Position numbers and translations under genes: made by a program. Under the pieces are notes generated by a model. That model was not told the DNA's origin. It saw only the letters and a program-made list of their open reading frames with translations, and did not search any database. DNA of 12,457 nt from an uncultured Arthrobacter sp. (GTDB lineage: Bacteria; Actinomycetota; Actinomycetes; Actinomycetales; Micrococcaceae): the NCBI GenBank assembly GCA_937873245.1, contig CALMVY010000331.1, forward strand, positions 1 to 12,457. Reading direction: 5' to 3'. Below, piece after piece: positions 1-6,875 of the stretch (the first letter of the stretch is position 1; each line of letters starts with the position of its first letter).

Positions 1-3
1 CGC

Positions 4-32
4 TTGACTTGCTACAGGCGCGCCGATGTTGT
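4..32 (+). promoter_or_regulatory. Weak candidate promoter of the prolyl oligopeptidase gene
   Basis: TTGACT (4-9) and TGTTGT (27-32) are 17 nt apart. The -35 is good and the -10 poor. The predicted transcript start would fall at about 39, leaving almost no leader before the ATG at 45, so either the -10 is wrong or the main promoter lies outside the window. Confidence 0.2.
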
Positions 33-44
33 TTGGATGGAAAA

Positions 45-2330
45 ATGACCACCACTGAAGCTGCTCCCCCGCCCGCGTCCGACCGCCCCGCCGGGACCGC
101 CGGGACCGCCCCCGAACCCGTCGATGAGAACGTCTGGCTCGAGGAGATCTACGGCGCGGAACAGCTTGCCTGGGTCCGGGAACAGAACGCCCGCACCGAG
201 GAGCTCCTGGAGGACGCGGAGTACGCCGGACTGGAAGGCAGCATCCTCGAGGTGCTGGACTCCACCGACCGGATCGCGATGGTGGGAAAGCACGGGGACT
301 GGTACTACAACTTCTGGAAGGACCGGCAAAACCCGAAGGGCCTGTGGCGCCGGACCACCTGGGACAGCTACCGCGGCGGATCACCGGAGTGGGAGGTCCT
401 GCTGGATGTGGACGCCCTGGCCGCGGCGGAAGGCGAGGAATGGGTCTTCCACGGCGCCAGCTTCCTGCGCCCGGCCGACGGCGAGCCGCACCGGCTGGCG
501 CTCCTTGCCCTCTCCCCCGACGGCGGCGACGCGAACCGCTACCGCGAGTTCGACGTCGAGTCCCGCACTTTCGTGGACCCGGCGGCCGGCGGCTTCGACC
601 TGCCGACAGCGAAGGGCAACGCCTCCTGGCTCGACGCCGACACCCTGCTGGTCGCCTCCACCGCCGAGGGACTGCCCAGCACCACGTCCTCCTACGCCCG
701 GACCGGCGTCAAGCTGCGCCGCGGCGGATCCCTGGCCGCGGCGGAGCGGCTGTTCGAAATCCCCGAAGACCACATGATGGCGCTCGTGGCGCACGACTCG
801 ACGCCGGGCTTCGAGCGGACCTTTGCCGTGGACTGGATCAGCTTCTTCGAGAAGACCACCTCGGTGCTGCGCGAGGGGCGGTGGGTGCAGATCGACGTCC
901 CGGTGGACGTGAACCTCAGCTCGCACCGGGAATGGCTGCTGTTCCGGCCCCAGAAGGACTGGACCGTCGGCGGAACAACCTACCCCGCGGGCTCCCTGCT
1001 CGCCGCCGGTTTCGAGGCCTTCCTGGCCGGCAGCCGGGAACTGTCCGTGCTGTTCACCCCCGATGAGCACACCTCGCTGCAGTCCTGGAGCTGGACGCGG
1101 GACTTCCTGCTGCTGAACCTGCTCCGCGACGTCTCCTCGGAGATCCGGGTCCTCGATCCGCAACAGCCCGGGACGGACACCGCCTGGGCCTCGACCGTGC
1201 TGGACGCGTGCCCGCCGCTGCACGACGTCAACGCGTACGCCGTCGACGACGAGGACACCGCCAGCGGCACGGACGACGACGACACTGACGGTACCGACGG
1301 TGCCGCAACCGTGTCCGAGGCCGAGGCTCCGGGAGCCGGGAACGACTTCTGGCTCGTGGCCACCGGTTTTACCACGCCCAGCACTTTGACCCGCGGCACC
1401 CTGAAGCGCGCCGCCGGCGGCGCCGGCGTGGACAGCACGCACGAGGTGGTCCGGACCTCGCCGTCGTTCTTCAACGAAGACGCTTACGAGGTCCAGCAGC
1501 ACTTTGCCGTGTCCAAGGACGGCACCCGGGTGCCGTACTTCCAGGTGGCGTCCAAGGATCTGGTCCTGGACGGCCAGAACCCCACGCAGCTCTCCGGCTA
1601 TGGTGGCTTCGAAATCTCCCGGACCCCCGCGTACAGCGGCGCGATCGGCCGGGCCTGGCTGGAACGCCGCACCGGGGAATCCGCCGGGGCCGAGGGAGAT
1701 GCCCCGCACACCCGTGGCGGTGTGTACGTGGTGGCCAACATCCGCGGCGGCGGCGAGTACGGTCCTGCCTGGCACCGCGCGGCCCTGCAGGAGAAGCGGC
1801 ACCGGGCCTACGAGGATTTCGCCGCGGTGGCGGCGGACCTGATTTCGCGCGGTGTGACGTCGCGGGCACGGCTCGGCTGCGTGGGCGGATCCAACGGCGG
1901 CCTGCTGGTGGGGAACATGCTCACCCAGTACCCGGAACTCTTCGGCGCCGTGTCCTGCGGGGTCCCGCTGCTGGACATGCGCCGCTACACCAAGCTGTCC
2001 GCCGGCTACTCCTGGATCGCCGAATACGGGGACCCGGACGTGCCCGAACAGTGGGAGTTCATCAAGACGTTCTCGCCCTACCACCTGCTCCGGGACGGGG
2101 TGGACTACCCGGAAGCGTTCATCTGGACGGCCACGTCGGACGACCGCGTGGGGCCGGTCCAGGCGCGCAAGATGGCCGCCCGCATGCAGGCGATGGGCAT
2201 CCCCAACGTCTGGTTCCACGAGGCGCTGGAGGGCGGCCATGCGGGGGCCTCGGACAACCGCCAGGCCGCGGCGCTGCAGAGCCGCAGCCAGCACTTCCTG
2301 TGGCGGGCGCTGGCGGGCCGAAGCGCCTGA
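45..2330 (+). CDS. Prolyl oligopeptidase family serine peptidase (S9A)
   Basis: A 761-aa serine peptidase of the prolyl oligopeptidase family, which cleaves short peptides after proline. The catalytic alpha/beta-hydrolase domain is at the C-terminus: GGSNGG with nucleophile Ser616, the DDR motif with the acid at Asp699/Asp700, and His732 in GGHAG. The oxyanion/structural motif RGGGEYGP lies about 45 residues before the Ser. The N-terminal part (about 25-500) should form the seven-bladed propeller that screens substrates by size. There is no signal peptide or membrane segment; residues 1-30 are a Pro/Ala/Thr-rich tail, so the enzyme is probably cytoplasmic. It is about 50 aa longer than typical family members (about 710 aa), mostly because of the N-terminal tail and an Asp/Glu/Thr-rich stretch at about 401-437. 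The ATG at 45 is preferred over an in-frame TTG at 9 because GGATGG (35-40) precedes it and the extra residues look non-coding. Substrate unknown. The family call is firm. Confidence 0.93.
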   Translation: MTTTEAAPPPASDRPAGTAGTAPEPVDENVWLEEIYGAEQLAWVREQNARTEELLEDAEYAGLEGSILEVLDSTDRIAMVGKHGDWYYNFWKDRQNPKGLWRRTTWDSYRGGSPEWEVLLDVDALAAAEGEEWVFHGASFLRPADGEPHRLALLALSPDGGDANRYREFDVESRTFVDPAAGGFDLPTAKGNASWLDADTLLVASTAEGLPSTTSSYARTGVKLRRGGSLAAAERLFEIPEDHMMALVAHDSTPGFERTFAVDWISFFEKTTSVLREGRWVQIDVPVDVNLSSHREWLLFRPQKDWTVGGTTYPAGSLLAAGFEAFLAGSRELSVLFTPDEHTSLQSWSWTRDFLLLNLLRDVSSEIRVLDPQQPGTDTAWASTVLDACPPLHDVNAYAVDDEDTASGTDDDDTDGTDGAATVSEAEAPGAGNDFWLVATGFTTPSTLTRGTLKRAAGGAGVDSTHEVVRTSPSFFNEDAYEVQQHFAVSKDGTRVPYFQVASKDLVLDGQNPTQLSGYGGFEISRTPAYSGAIGRAWLERRTGESAGAEGDAPHTRGGVYVVANIRGGGEYGPAWHRAALQEKRHRAYEDFAAVAADLISRGVTSRARLGCVGGSNGGLLVGNMLTQYPELFGAVSCGVPLLDMRRYTKLSAGYSWIAEYGDPDVPEQWEFIKTFSPYHLLRDGVDYPEAFIWTATSDDRVGPVQARKMAARMQAMGIPNVWFHEALEGGHAGASDNRQAAALQSRSQHFLWRALAGRSA

Positions 2331-2333
2331 CCT

Positions 2334-2356
2334 GTTGCCTCCCCCAGGGGAGCAAC
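2334..2356 (+). terminator. Small hairpin directly after the peptidase stop codon
   Basis: GTTGC/GCAAC plus TCCCC/GGGGA form a 9-10 bp stem with one bulged C (2339), starting 4 nt after the TGA. No U-tract follows, so it is at best a GC-rich actinobacterial-type terminator or a 3'-end stabiliser. Confidence 0.4.
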
Positions 2357-2361
2357 GCGGG

Positions 2362-2406
2362 GTCACTTCGCGCCCATGCGGCGGCCCGGGATGGGCGCGA
2401 CGTGAC
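2362..2406. repeat. Long inverted repeat between the peptidase gene and tRNA-Ser
   Basis: Arms 2362-2377 and 2391-2406 pair over 16 bp with a single mismatch (2367/2401), around a 13-nt GC-only loop. No T-run follows on either strand. It probably ends or processes the peptidase transcript, or shields the tRNA promoter that begins about 20 bp further on. A protein-binding palindrome is possible. Function unproven. Confidence 0.6.
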
Positions 2407-2428
2407 TGTGAGGATTGCGGTGGCCGTT

Positions 2429-2458
2429 TTGCACTGCATGGCACCTTCTGCGTATCCT
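2429..2458 (+). promoter_or_regulatory. Candidate promoter of tRNA-Ser
   Basis: TTGCAC (2429-2434) and TATCCT (2453-2458) are separated by 18 nt. The predicted start near 2465 gives a short 5' leader of about 17 nt before the mature tRNA, as expected for a single tRNA gene processed by RNase P. Confidence 0.5.
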
Positions 2459-2481
2459 TGGTTGGCTAGTTAATAGCAATT

Positions 2482-2569
2482 GGAGACGTGCCAGAGCGGC
2501 CGAATGGGCTTCACTGCTAATGAAGTGTGGGGCACAACTCCACCGGGGGTTCAAATCCCCCCGTCTCCG
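2482..2569 (+). tRNA. tRNA-Ser (anticodon GCT)
   Basis: A full cloverleaf can be drawn. The acceptor stem GGAGACG (2482-2488) pairs with CGTCTCC (2562-2568), with discriminator G at 2569. The anticodon stem CTTCA/TGAAG (2509-2513/2521-2525) encloses loop CTGCTAA with anticodon GCT at 2516-2518, reading AGC/AGU serine codons. A long class II variable arm (2526-2544) with a GTGG/CCAC stem is diagnostic of tRNA-Ser. The T arm is GGGGG-TTCAAAT-CCCCC (2545-2561). CCA is not encoded and must be added by nucleotidyltransferase. The 88-nt length is normal. Confidence 0.97.
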
Positions 2570-2574
2570 CGTTT

Positions 2575-2602
2575 GGCCCCGGTCCCTGGACCGGGGCCTT
2601 TT
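2575..2602 (+). terminator. Rho-independent terminator of tRNA-Ser
   Basis: GGCCCCGGTC (2575-2584) pairs perfectly with GACCGGGGCC (2589-2598) around a 4-nt loop, followed by TTTT (2599-2602), 5 nt after the tRNA 3' end. This is a classical intrinsic terminator, with the short T-tract usual in GC-rich genomes. Confidence 0.85.
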
Positions 2603-2642
2603 GCGTACCCGGGGGCTTTGCGGGGCCGGGGGCTTTGCGCAC
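2591..2642 (+). repeat. Decayed 17-18 bp tandem repeat seeded by the tRNA terminator arm
   Basis: Three adjacent units begin CCGGGGCCTTTTGCG (2591), CCGGGGGCTTTGCG (2609) and CCGGGGGCTTTGCG (2626). The first unit is the right arm and T-tract of the tRNA-Ser terminator. The pattern suggests local slippage duplication of the terminator arm. No coding potential was seen. Confidence 0.5.
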
Positions 2643-2830
2643 CGGGGCCATTCTCGGCCGTCCGGGTGGCCATTTGGCGAGGCGGCGGGCGCAGGCGCGG
2701 GCACATCAGGGCGGATCGGCGTCGAACATTCGCCCTGATCTGCCCGCGGGCCGCGGAAGACCGACGCCACGGTACGTCCGGAGGCCGGACAACCGAGGGA
2801 TTCCGGCGGCCCGGATGGCAGGATGGGCCC
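2643..2830. other. Non-coding spacer upstream of the FAD oxidoreductase gene
   Basis: The spacer contains a perfect 9-bp inverted repeat, ATCAGGGCG (2705-2713)/CGCCCTGAT (2731-2739), with a 17-nt gap, and a smaller dyad GTCCGG-AGG-CCGGAC (2776-2790). Either could be an operator or mRNA leader hairpin for the downstream gene. I could not identify a convincing -35/-10 pair. The open frame running through here in phase with the next gene also reads across the tRNA and is not credible coding sequence. Confidence 0.4.
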
Positions 2831-4513
2831 ATGTCGAGCAACCCCATGTCAAAAAACAGCGCGTTTGACGCGATCATTGTCGGCGGCGGCCACAACGGCC
2901 TCGCCGCGGCCGCGTACCTGGCCAAGGCCGGCCGGAAGGTGCTCCTGCTGGAAAGGCTCGAGCATCCCGGCGGCGCCGCGGTGTCCGCCCAGGCGTTCGA
3001 CGGCGTCGACGCGCGCCTCTCGCGGTATTCCTACCTCGTGAGCCTCCTGCCGCAGCAGGTCATCGACGACCTGGGCCTGCGCATCCGGCTGGCCCGGCGC
3101 CGGTACTCGTCCTACACCCCGGACCCGCACGACGGCGGCCGCGCCCTGCTGGTCGACAACGGGGACGCCGCGGCCACTGCAGCGTCCTTTACCGCCGTCG
3201 GTGCCCCCGACGGCGAGTTCCGCGCCTTTACCGAGTTCTACGCCGGCTTCCGCCAGCTCACTGAGGCCCTCTGGCCCACCATGACCTCGCCGTTGCCGAC
3301 GCGCTCCGAGGCGAGGAACCTCGCAGCCCGCGCCGGCGCAGAGGAGGTGTGGGACGCCCTGACCGAACGGCCCCTCGGGGACACCATCGCCAAGTCACTC
3401 CAGCACGACCTGGTCCGCGGAGTGGTCCTGACGGACGCCCTGATCGGCACCTTCGCCCGGGCAGACGACGAGGACCTGCAGCAGAACATCTGCTTCCTGT
3501 ACCACCTGGTGGGCGGCGGAACGGGCGACTGGGACGTGCCCGTCGGCGGCATGGGCGCGGTGTCCGGGGAACTGGAACGGGCCGCCCGCGAGGCCGGTGC
3601 GACCATCCTGACATCCGCGGATGTCACCGCCGTCCGCCCGGGAGGCATGGTCAGCTACCGCCACGACGGCACAGAGCACACGGCCACCGCTTCCTGGGTC
3701 CTCGCCAACGTGGCCCCGGTGGTGCTGGACCGGCTCAGGAGTTCCGGCGCCTCCAGCGGCACCGCCCAGCAGGCAACACAGCCCGCCACCCGGAACCCGA
3801 ACCATCTCCGGGAGGGTGCCCAGGTCAAGGTGAACCTGCTGCTGAAGCGGCTCCCCCGGCTGCTGGATGAAACGGTCAGCCCGGAAGCGGCCTTCGGCGG
3901 GACGTTCCACATCAATGAGACCTGGTCGCAGCTCGACGCCGCCTACCTCGCCGCCGCGGCAGGCACCATTCCCGACCCGCTGCCCTGTGAGATCTACTGC
4001 CACTCCCTCACGGACCCCAGCATCCTGTCCCCGGAACTGCAAGCCGCCGGGGCGCAAACCCTCACCGTGTTCGGCCTGCACGTCCCGGACCGGCTGATCA
4101 CAGCGGAGAACAACGAACAGCGCCGGGCTGAGCTGCAGGCGGCCGTCCTGAAGTCGCTGAACTCAGTCCTGGCTGAATCCATCGAGGAACTGCTGCTGGC
4201 GGGCCCGGACGGACAGCCCTGCATCGAAACCAAGACCACCCTGGACATCGAACGGGCGGTCGGCATGCCGCGGGGCAACATCTTCCACGGCGGCCTCGAC
4301 TGGCCCTTCGTCGAGGACACTGCGCCGCTGGATACGCCGGCGCAGCGCTGGGGCGTCGCGACGGATGATCCGCAGATCCTGCTCTGCGGCTCCGGCGCCC
4401 GGCGCGGCGGTGCGGTCAGCGCCATCGGCGGGCACAACGCGGCGATGGCTGTGCTGGAGTCCGGGCCGCACGAGTCCCGGCCGCTCGAGTCCGGCGCCCC
4501 CGCCCCGGGCTGA
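2831..4513 (+). CDS. NAD(P)/FAD-dependent oxidoreductase, phytoene-desaturase-like (COG1233/PYROXD2-type)
   Basis: A 560-aa flavoprotein. The N-terminal Rossmann dinucleotide-binding motif GGGHNG (residues 18-23) is followed by beta-strand 2 ending at Glu41, which should bind the FAD ribose. The C-terminal block at about 517-543 (CGSGARRGGAVSAIGGHN) is the second FAD contact typical of phytoene dehydrogenase-related proteins and PYROXD2. No signal peptide or membrane helix is seen. No carotenoid genes (crtB, crtE, lyc) are neighbours, so a carotenoid role is not supported and the substrate is unknown. The ATG at 2831 is chosen because AGGA (2820-2823) sits 7 nt upstream; an in-frame ATG at 2846 is the alternative and would give 555 aa. 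The gene stands alone, with a tRNA gene upstream and the helicase converging downstream. The C-terminal 18 residues (ESGPHESRPLESGAPAPG) are a low-complexity tail with an imperfect internal repeat. Confidence 0.9.
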   Translation: MSSNPMSKNSAFDAIIVGGGHNGLAAAAYLAKAGRKVLLLERLEHPGGAAVSAQAFDGVDARLSRYSYLVSLLPQQVIDDLGLRIRLARRRYSSYTPDPHDGGRALLVDNGDAAATAASFTAVGAPDGEFRAFTEFYAGFRQLTEALWPTMTSPLPTRSEARNLAARAGAEEVWDALTERPLGDTIAKSLQHDLVRGVVLTDALIGTFARADDEDLQQNICFLYHLVGGGTGDWDVPVGGMGAVSGELERAAREAGATILTSADVTAVRPGGMVSYRHDGTEHTATASWVLANVAPVVLDRLRSSGASSGTAQQATQPATRNPNHLREGAQVKVNLLLKRLPRLLDETVSPEAAFGGTFHINETWSQLDAAYLAAAAGTIPDPLPCEIYCHSLTDPSILSPELQAAGAQTLTVFGLHVPDRLITAENNEQRRAELQAAVLKSLNSVLAESIEELLLAGPDGQPCIETKTTLDIERAVGMPRGNIFHGGLDWPFVEDTAPLDTPAQRWGVATDDPQILLCGSGARRGGAVSAIGGHNAAMAVLESGPHESRPLESGAPAPG

Positions 4514-4524
4514 GGGGGCCGACG

Positions 4525-6714
4525 TCAGCCGGCCTGGCCAAGCACCAGCGGCAGCACGGCCCCGGCGCCCGCGAGCCTGAGGGCCCGGCCGGCGACGGTC
4601 ACGGTCCAGCGGCTGTCGACCAGGTCGTCGATCAGCATGACGCTCTGGCCCTGGATCCCGGCCAGGGCTGCTTCCAGTTCCGGTCCCACCACGAGGCGGT
4701 CCCAGACCCCGGCAAGCCGGTAGGCGCTGTTGCCGCCGCGCCCTCCGGTCGGTCCGCCGTGTTCAAGCTGCAGCTGCCCCAGATAAGGGATCCGGCCGAT
4801 CTCCGAGATGCCGCGGGCCAGCGAGTCCACCAGGGCAGGTTTTCCGCGGGAGGGGACGCTGATGATGGCTGCGGGCCGGCCTGCCCCGCTCCACCCGGGA
4901 GTGCGGCTGTCGCCGGCGCCCCACTCGCGGAGCACCTGCACGCAGGCCTGCAGCATCCCGGGGTCCACCGTGCGGTCGGGGGCTCCGGCGGCGAAGGCTT
5001 CGCGCAGGGCGCCGCCCCAGCCCAGGTCCGTGAGCCGCGCCAGCGCCCGGCCGCCGGCGACGCTTTCTTCGGGCTTGATCTTGCCCTTCACGGGAACGCC
5101 GAGGCGGTCCATGCCGCTGGGCCACTGCAGCCGTGGTTCCAGCGGGACACCGGCGCGGCTCAGGGTCTGGCCGGCGGCTTCGGTGGCCGAGGCGGCAATG
5201 TCGGACGGGAACCACGTGCCGGCACAGTTGTCGCAGCGGCCGCAGGCGCGGGCAGTCTCGTCGTCCAGGACCGAGGTGATGTACTCCATCCGGCAGCCCG
5301 CGGTGTCCTGGTAGATCACCATGGAGTCCTGTTCATCCACCCGGGCCTCCGCGATCCGGCTGTAACGCTCGGCGTCGTAGGTCCAGGGCTGGCCGGTGGA
5401 ACGCCAGCCTCCGCCCACCCGCTCCACCGCGCCGTCGACAGCCAGGACCTTCAAGAGCAGCTCGAGCGGCGTGCGGCGCAGGTCCACGCGCGCCTCCAGC
5501 GCCACCGTGGAGACGGCGGTTCCCGCTTCGGCGAGGGCGGTCAGCACCGCGCCGGCCTTCTCCTCCGAGGGCATGGATGCGGTGGCAAAGTACTGCCAGA
5601 TGTCGCGGTCCTCGGAACCGGGCAGCAGGAGCACGTCGGCGTTGGCGGCGCCACGGCCGGCGCGGCCCACCTGCTGGTAGTAGGCCACCGGGGACGACGG
5701 CGCCCCGAGGTGCACCACGAATCCGAGGTCCGGCTTGTCGAAGCCCATGCCCAGGGCGGACGTGGCGACGAGGGCCTTGACCTGGTTGTCCTTGAGGAGC
5801 TGTTCCGCGCGTTCCCGGTCCGCGGGGTCCGTGCGCCCGGTGTAGGCGAGGACCTCGTGCCCCGCTTCGGCCAGGAGCCGTGCGGTGTCCTCGGCCGCGG
5901 AGACCGTCAAGGTGTAGATGATTCCGCTGCCCGGCAGGTCTTTCAGGTGCGTGAGCAGCCAGCCCAGGCGGTCGCGGGAGTCCGGCAGGCTCAGCACGCC
6001 CAGGCGTAGGGACTCCCGGCCCAGGGCGCCGCGGATGGTCAGTACACCGGCGCCGAGCTGCTCCTCGATGTCATGGACCACGCGGGAGTTGGCGGTGGCA
6101 GTGGTGGCCAGGACCGGGACGGTGTCCGGCAGCTGGGTGATCAGGTCCGCGATGCGCCGGTAGTCGGGACGGAAATCGTGGCCCCAGTCGGAGATGCAGT
6201 GGGCCTCATCGATCACCAGGAGCCCCGTGCGCCGGATCAGCTCGGGCAGCTGGTTCTCGCGGAAGGAGGGGTTGGTGAGCCGCTCCGGCGAGACCAGCAG
6301 GACATCGACCTCGTCCGCCGCGAGCTGTTCGCGGACGGTGTCCCACTCCAGCTGGTTGGCGGAGTTGATGGCCACCGCCCGGACCCCGGCCCGCGCCGCG
6401 GCGGCCACCTGGTCGCGCATGAGCGCCAGCAGCGGGGACACGATCAGGGTCGGCCCGGCGCCCCGCCGGCGGAGCAGCAGAGACGAGAAAAAGTACACGG
6501 CCGCCTTTCCCCAGCCGGTGCGCTGCACCACGAGGGCGCGCCGGCCGCCGTCGACCAGGGCCTCGATGGCCTCGAACTGGCCGTCATGGAACTCCGCAGC
6601 GGGGTGCCCGACCAGCTCGCGCAGGACTTCCTGCGCCTGTTCCCGCGTCCCCGGTTGTCCGGCGGATGCGGAGTGGGGAGCGGACAGGACTGCAGCGTTC
6701 TGGTTATTGGCCAT
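4525..6714 (-). CDS. RecQ-family ATP-dependent DNA helicase fused to a phosphoribosyltransferase-like domain
   Basis: A 729-aa SF2 helicase. Visible motifs: Walker A region QRTGWGKA (64-71), DEAH box 169-172 in DEAHCISDWGHDFRPDYR (a RecQ signature), motif III TATAN (205-209), motif VI QQVGRAGR (347-354), and the RecQ zinc site Cys474, Cys491, Cys494, Cys497. No HRDC domain is seen. Residues about 612-729 instead resemble a type I/ComF-like phosphoribosyltransferase, with IDDLVDSRWT (695-704) in place of the usual PRPP loop DDvxTTGxT. Canonical RecQ unwinds 3'-5' and acts in recombination and fork repair; how the extra domain changes this is unknown. The residue after the Walker A lysine is Ala71 (codon 6502-6504) rather than Ser/Thr. 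The start is ATG 6714; upstream in-frame sequence to 6831 overlaps the divergent promoter region and is rejected. The gene is convergent with the FAD oxidoreductase (11-bp gap) and divergent from manB. Confidence 0.92.
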   Translation of the reverse strand: MANNQNAAVLSAPHSASAGQPGTREQAQEVLRELVGHPAAEFHDGQFEAIEALVDGGRRALVVQRTGWGKAAVYFFSSLLLRRRGAGPTLIVSPLLALMRDQVAAAARAGVRAVAINSANQLEWDTVREQLAADEVDVLLVSPERLTNPSFRENQLPELIRRTGLLVIDEAHCISDWGHDFRPDYRRIADLITQLPDTVPVLATTATANSRVVHDIEEQLGAGVLTIRGALGRESLRLGVLSLPDSRDRLGWLLTHLKDLPGSGIIYTLTVSAAEDTARLLAEAGHEVLAYTGRTDPADRERAEQLLKDNQVKALVATSALGMGFDKPDLGFVVHLGAPSSPVAYYQQVGRAGRGAANADVLLLPGSEDRDIWQYFATASMPSEEKAGAVLTALAEAGTAVSTVALEARVDLRRTPLELLLKVLAVDGAVERVGGGWRSTGQPWTYDAERYSRIAEARVDEQDSMVIYQDTAGCRMEYITSVLDDETARACGRCDNCAGTWFPSDIAASATEAAGQTLSRAGVPLEPRLQWPSGMDRLGVPVKGKIKPEESVAGGRALARLTDLGWGGALREAFAAGAPDRTVDPGMLQACVQVLREWGAGDSRTPGWSGAGRPAAIISVPSRGKPALVDSLARGISEIGRIPYLGQLQLEHGGPTGGRGGNSAYRLAGVWDRLVVGPELEAALAGIQGQSVMLIDDLVDSRWTVTVAGRALRLAGAGAVLPLVLGQAG

Positions 6715-6720
6715 TGCTTC

Positions 6721-6726
6721 AGTATC
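6721..6726 (-). promoter_or_regulatory. Candidate -10 box of the recQ-like gene (possibly leaderless)
   Basis: On the minus strand GATACT lies 6 nt (GAAGCA) upstream of the ATG, the spacing expected for a leaderless transcript. It fits ANNNT but lacks the first T of TANNNT. The GAAG in the spacer might alternatively serve as a weak ribosome binding site. No clear -35 is visible. Confidence 0.35.
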
Positions 6727-6862
6727 CCAGCCACCTCCGACGTCCGCGAAGCCTCCGGCGCTGCCATGTGGACAATCACACCGGACGTGCGGGAGTCCGG
6801 CGGCTGAAGGAATCCGGCGGCGCTCCTCCACTGCCCCTCCACAGCCCGGCTGGGCCGCAACG

Positions 6863-6868
6863 TAAGAT
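6863..6868 (+). promoter_or_regulatory. -10 box of manB, leaderless promoter
   Basis: TAAGAT (TANNNT) is followed by 7 nt and then the GTG start at 6876, so transcription would begin at the start codon. There is no AGGAGG-like sequence before the GTG, consistent with leaderless translation. The -35 region (about 6839-6845) is weak, as is common in actinobacteria. Confidence 0.6.
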
Positions 6869-6875
6869 AAGACGC

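Noticed and set aside
381..2444. 687-aa open frame on the minus strand opposite the peptidase gene
   Set aside because: Shadow of the GC-rich codon pattern; no motifs, runs past the peptidase end through hairpins, and the plus strand has a complete catalytic triad.
2480..2830. N-terminal extension of the FAD oxidoreductase frame
   Set aside because: It would read through the tRNA-Ser gene, its terminator and a tandem repeat; the Rossmann motif starts right after ATG 2831, which has a good ribosome binding site.
4759..6009. 416-aa plus-strand open frame opposite the RecQ-like gene
   Set aside because: Low-complexity Gly/Ala/Arg/His-rich translation without domains; the minus-strand helicase motifs are unambiguous.
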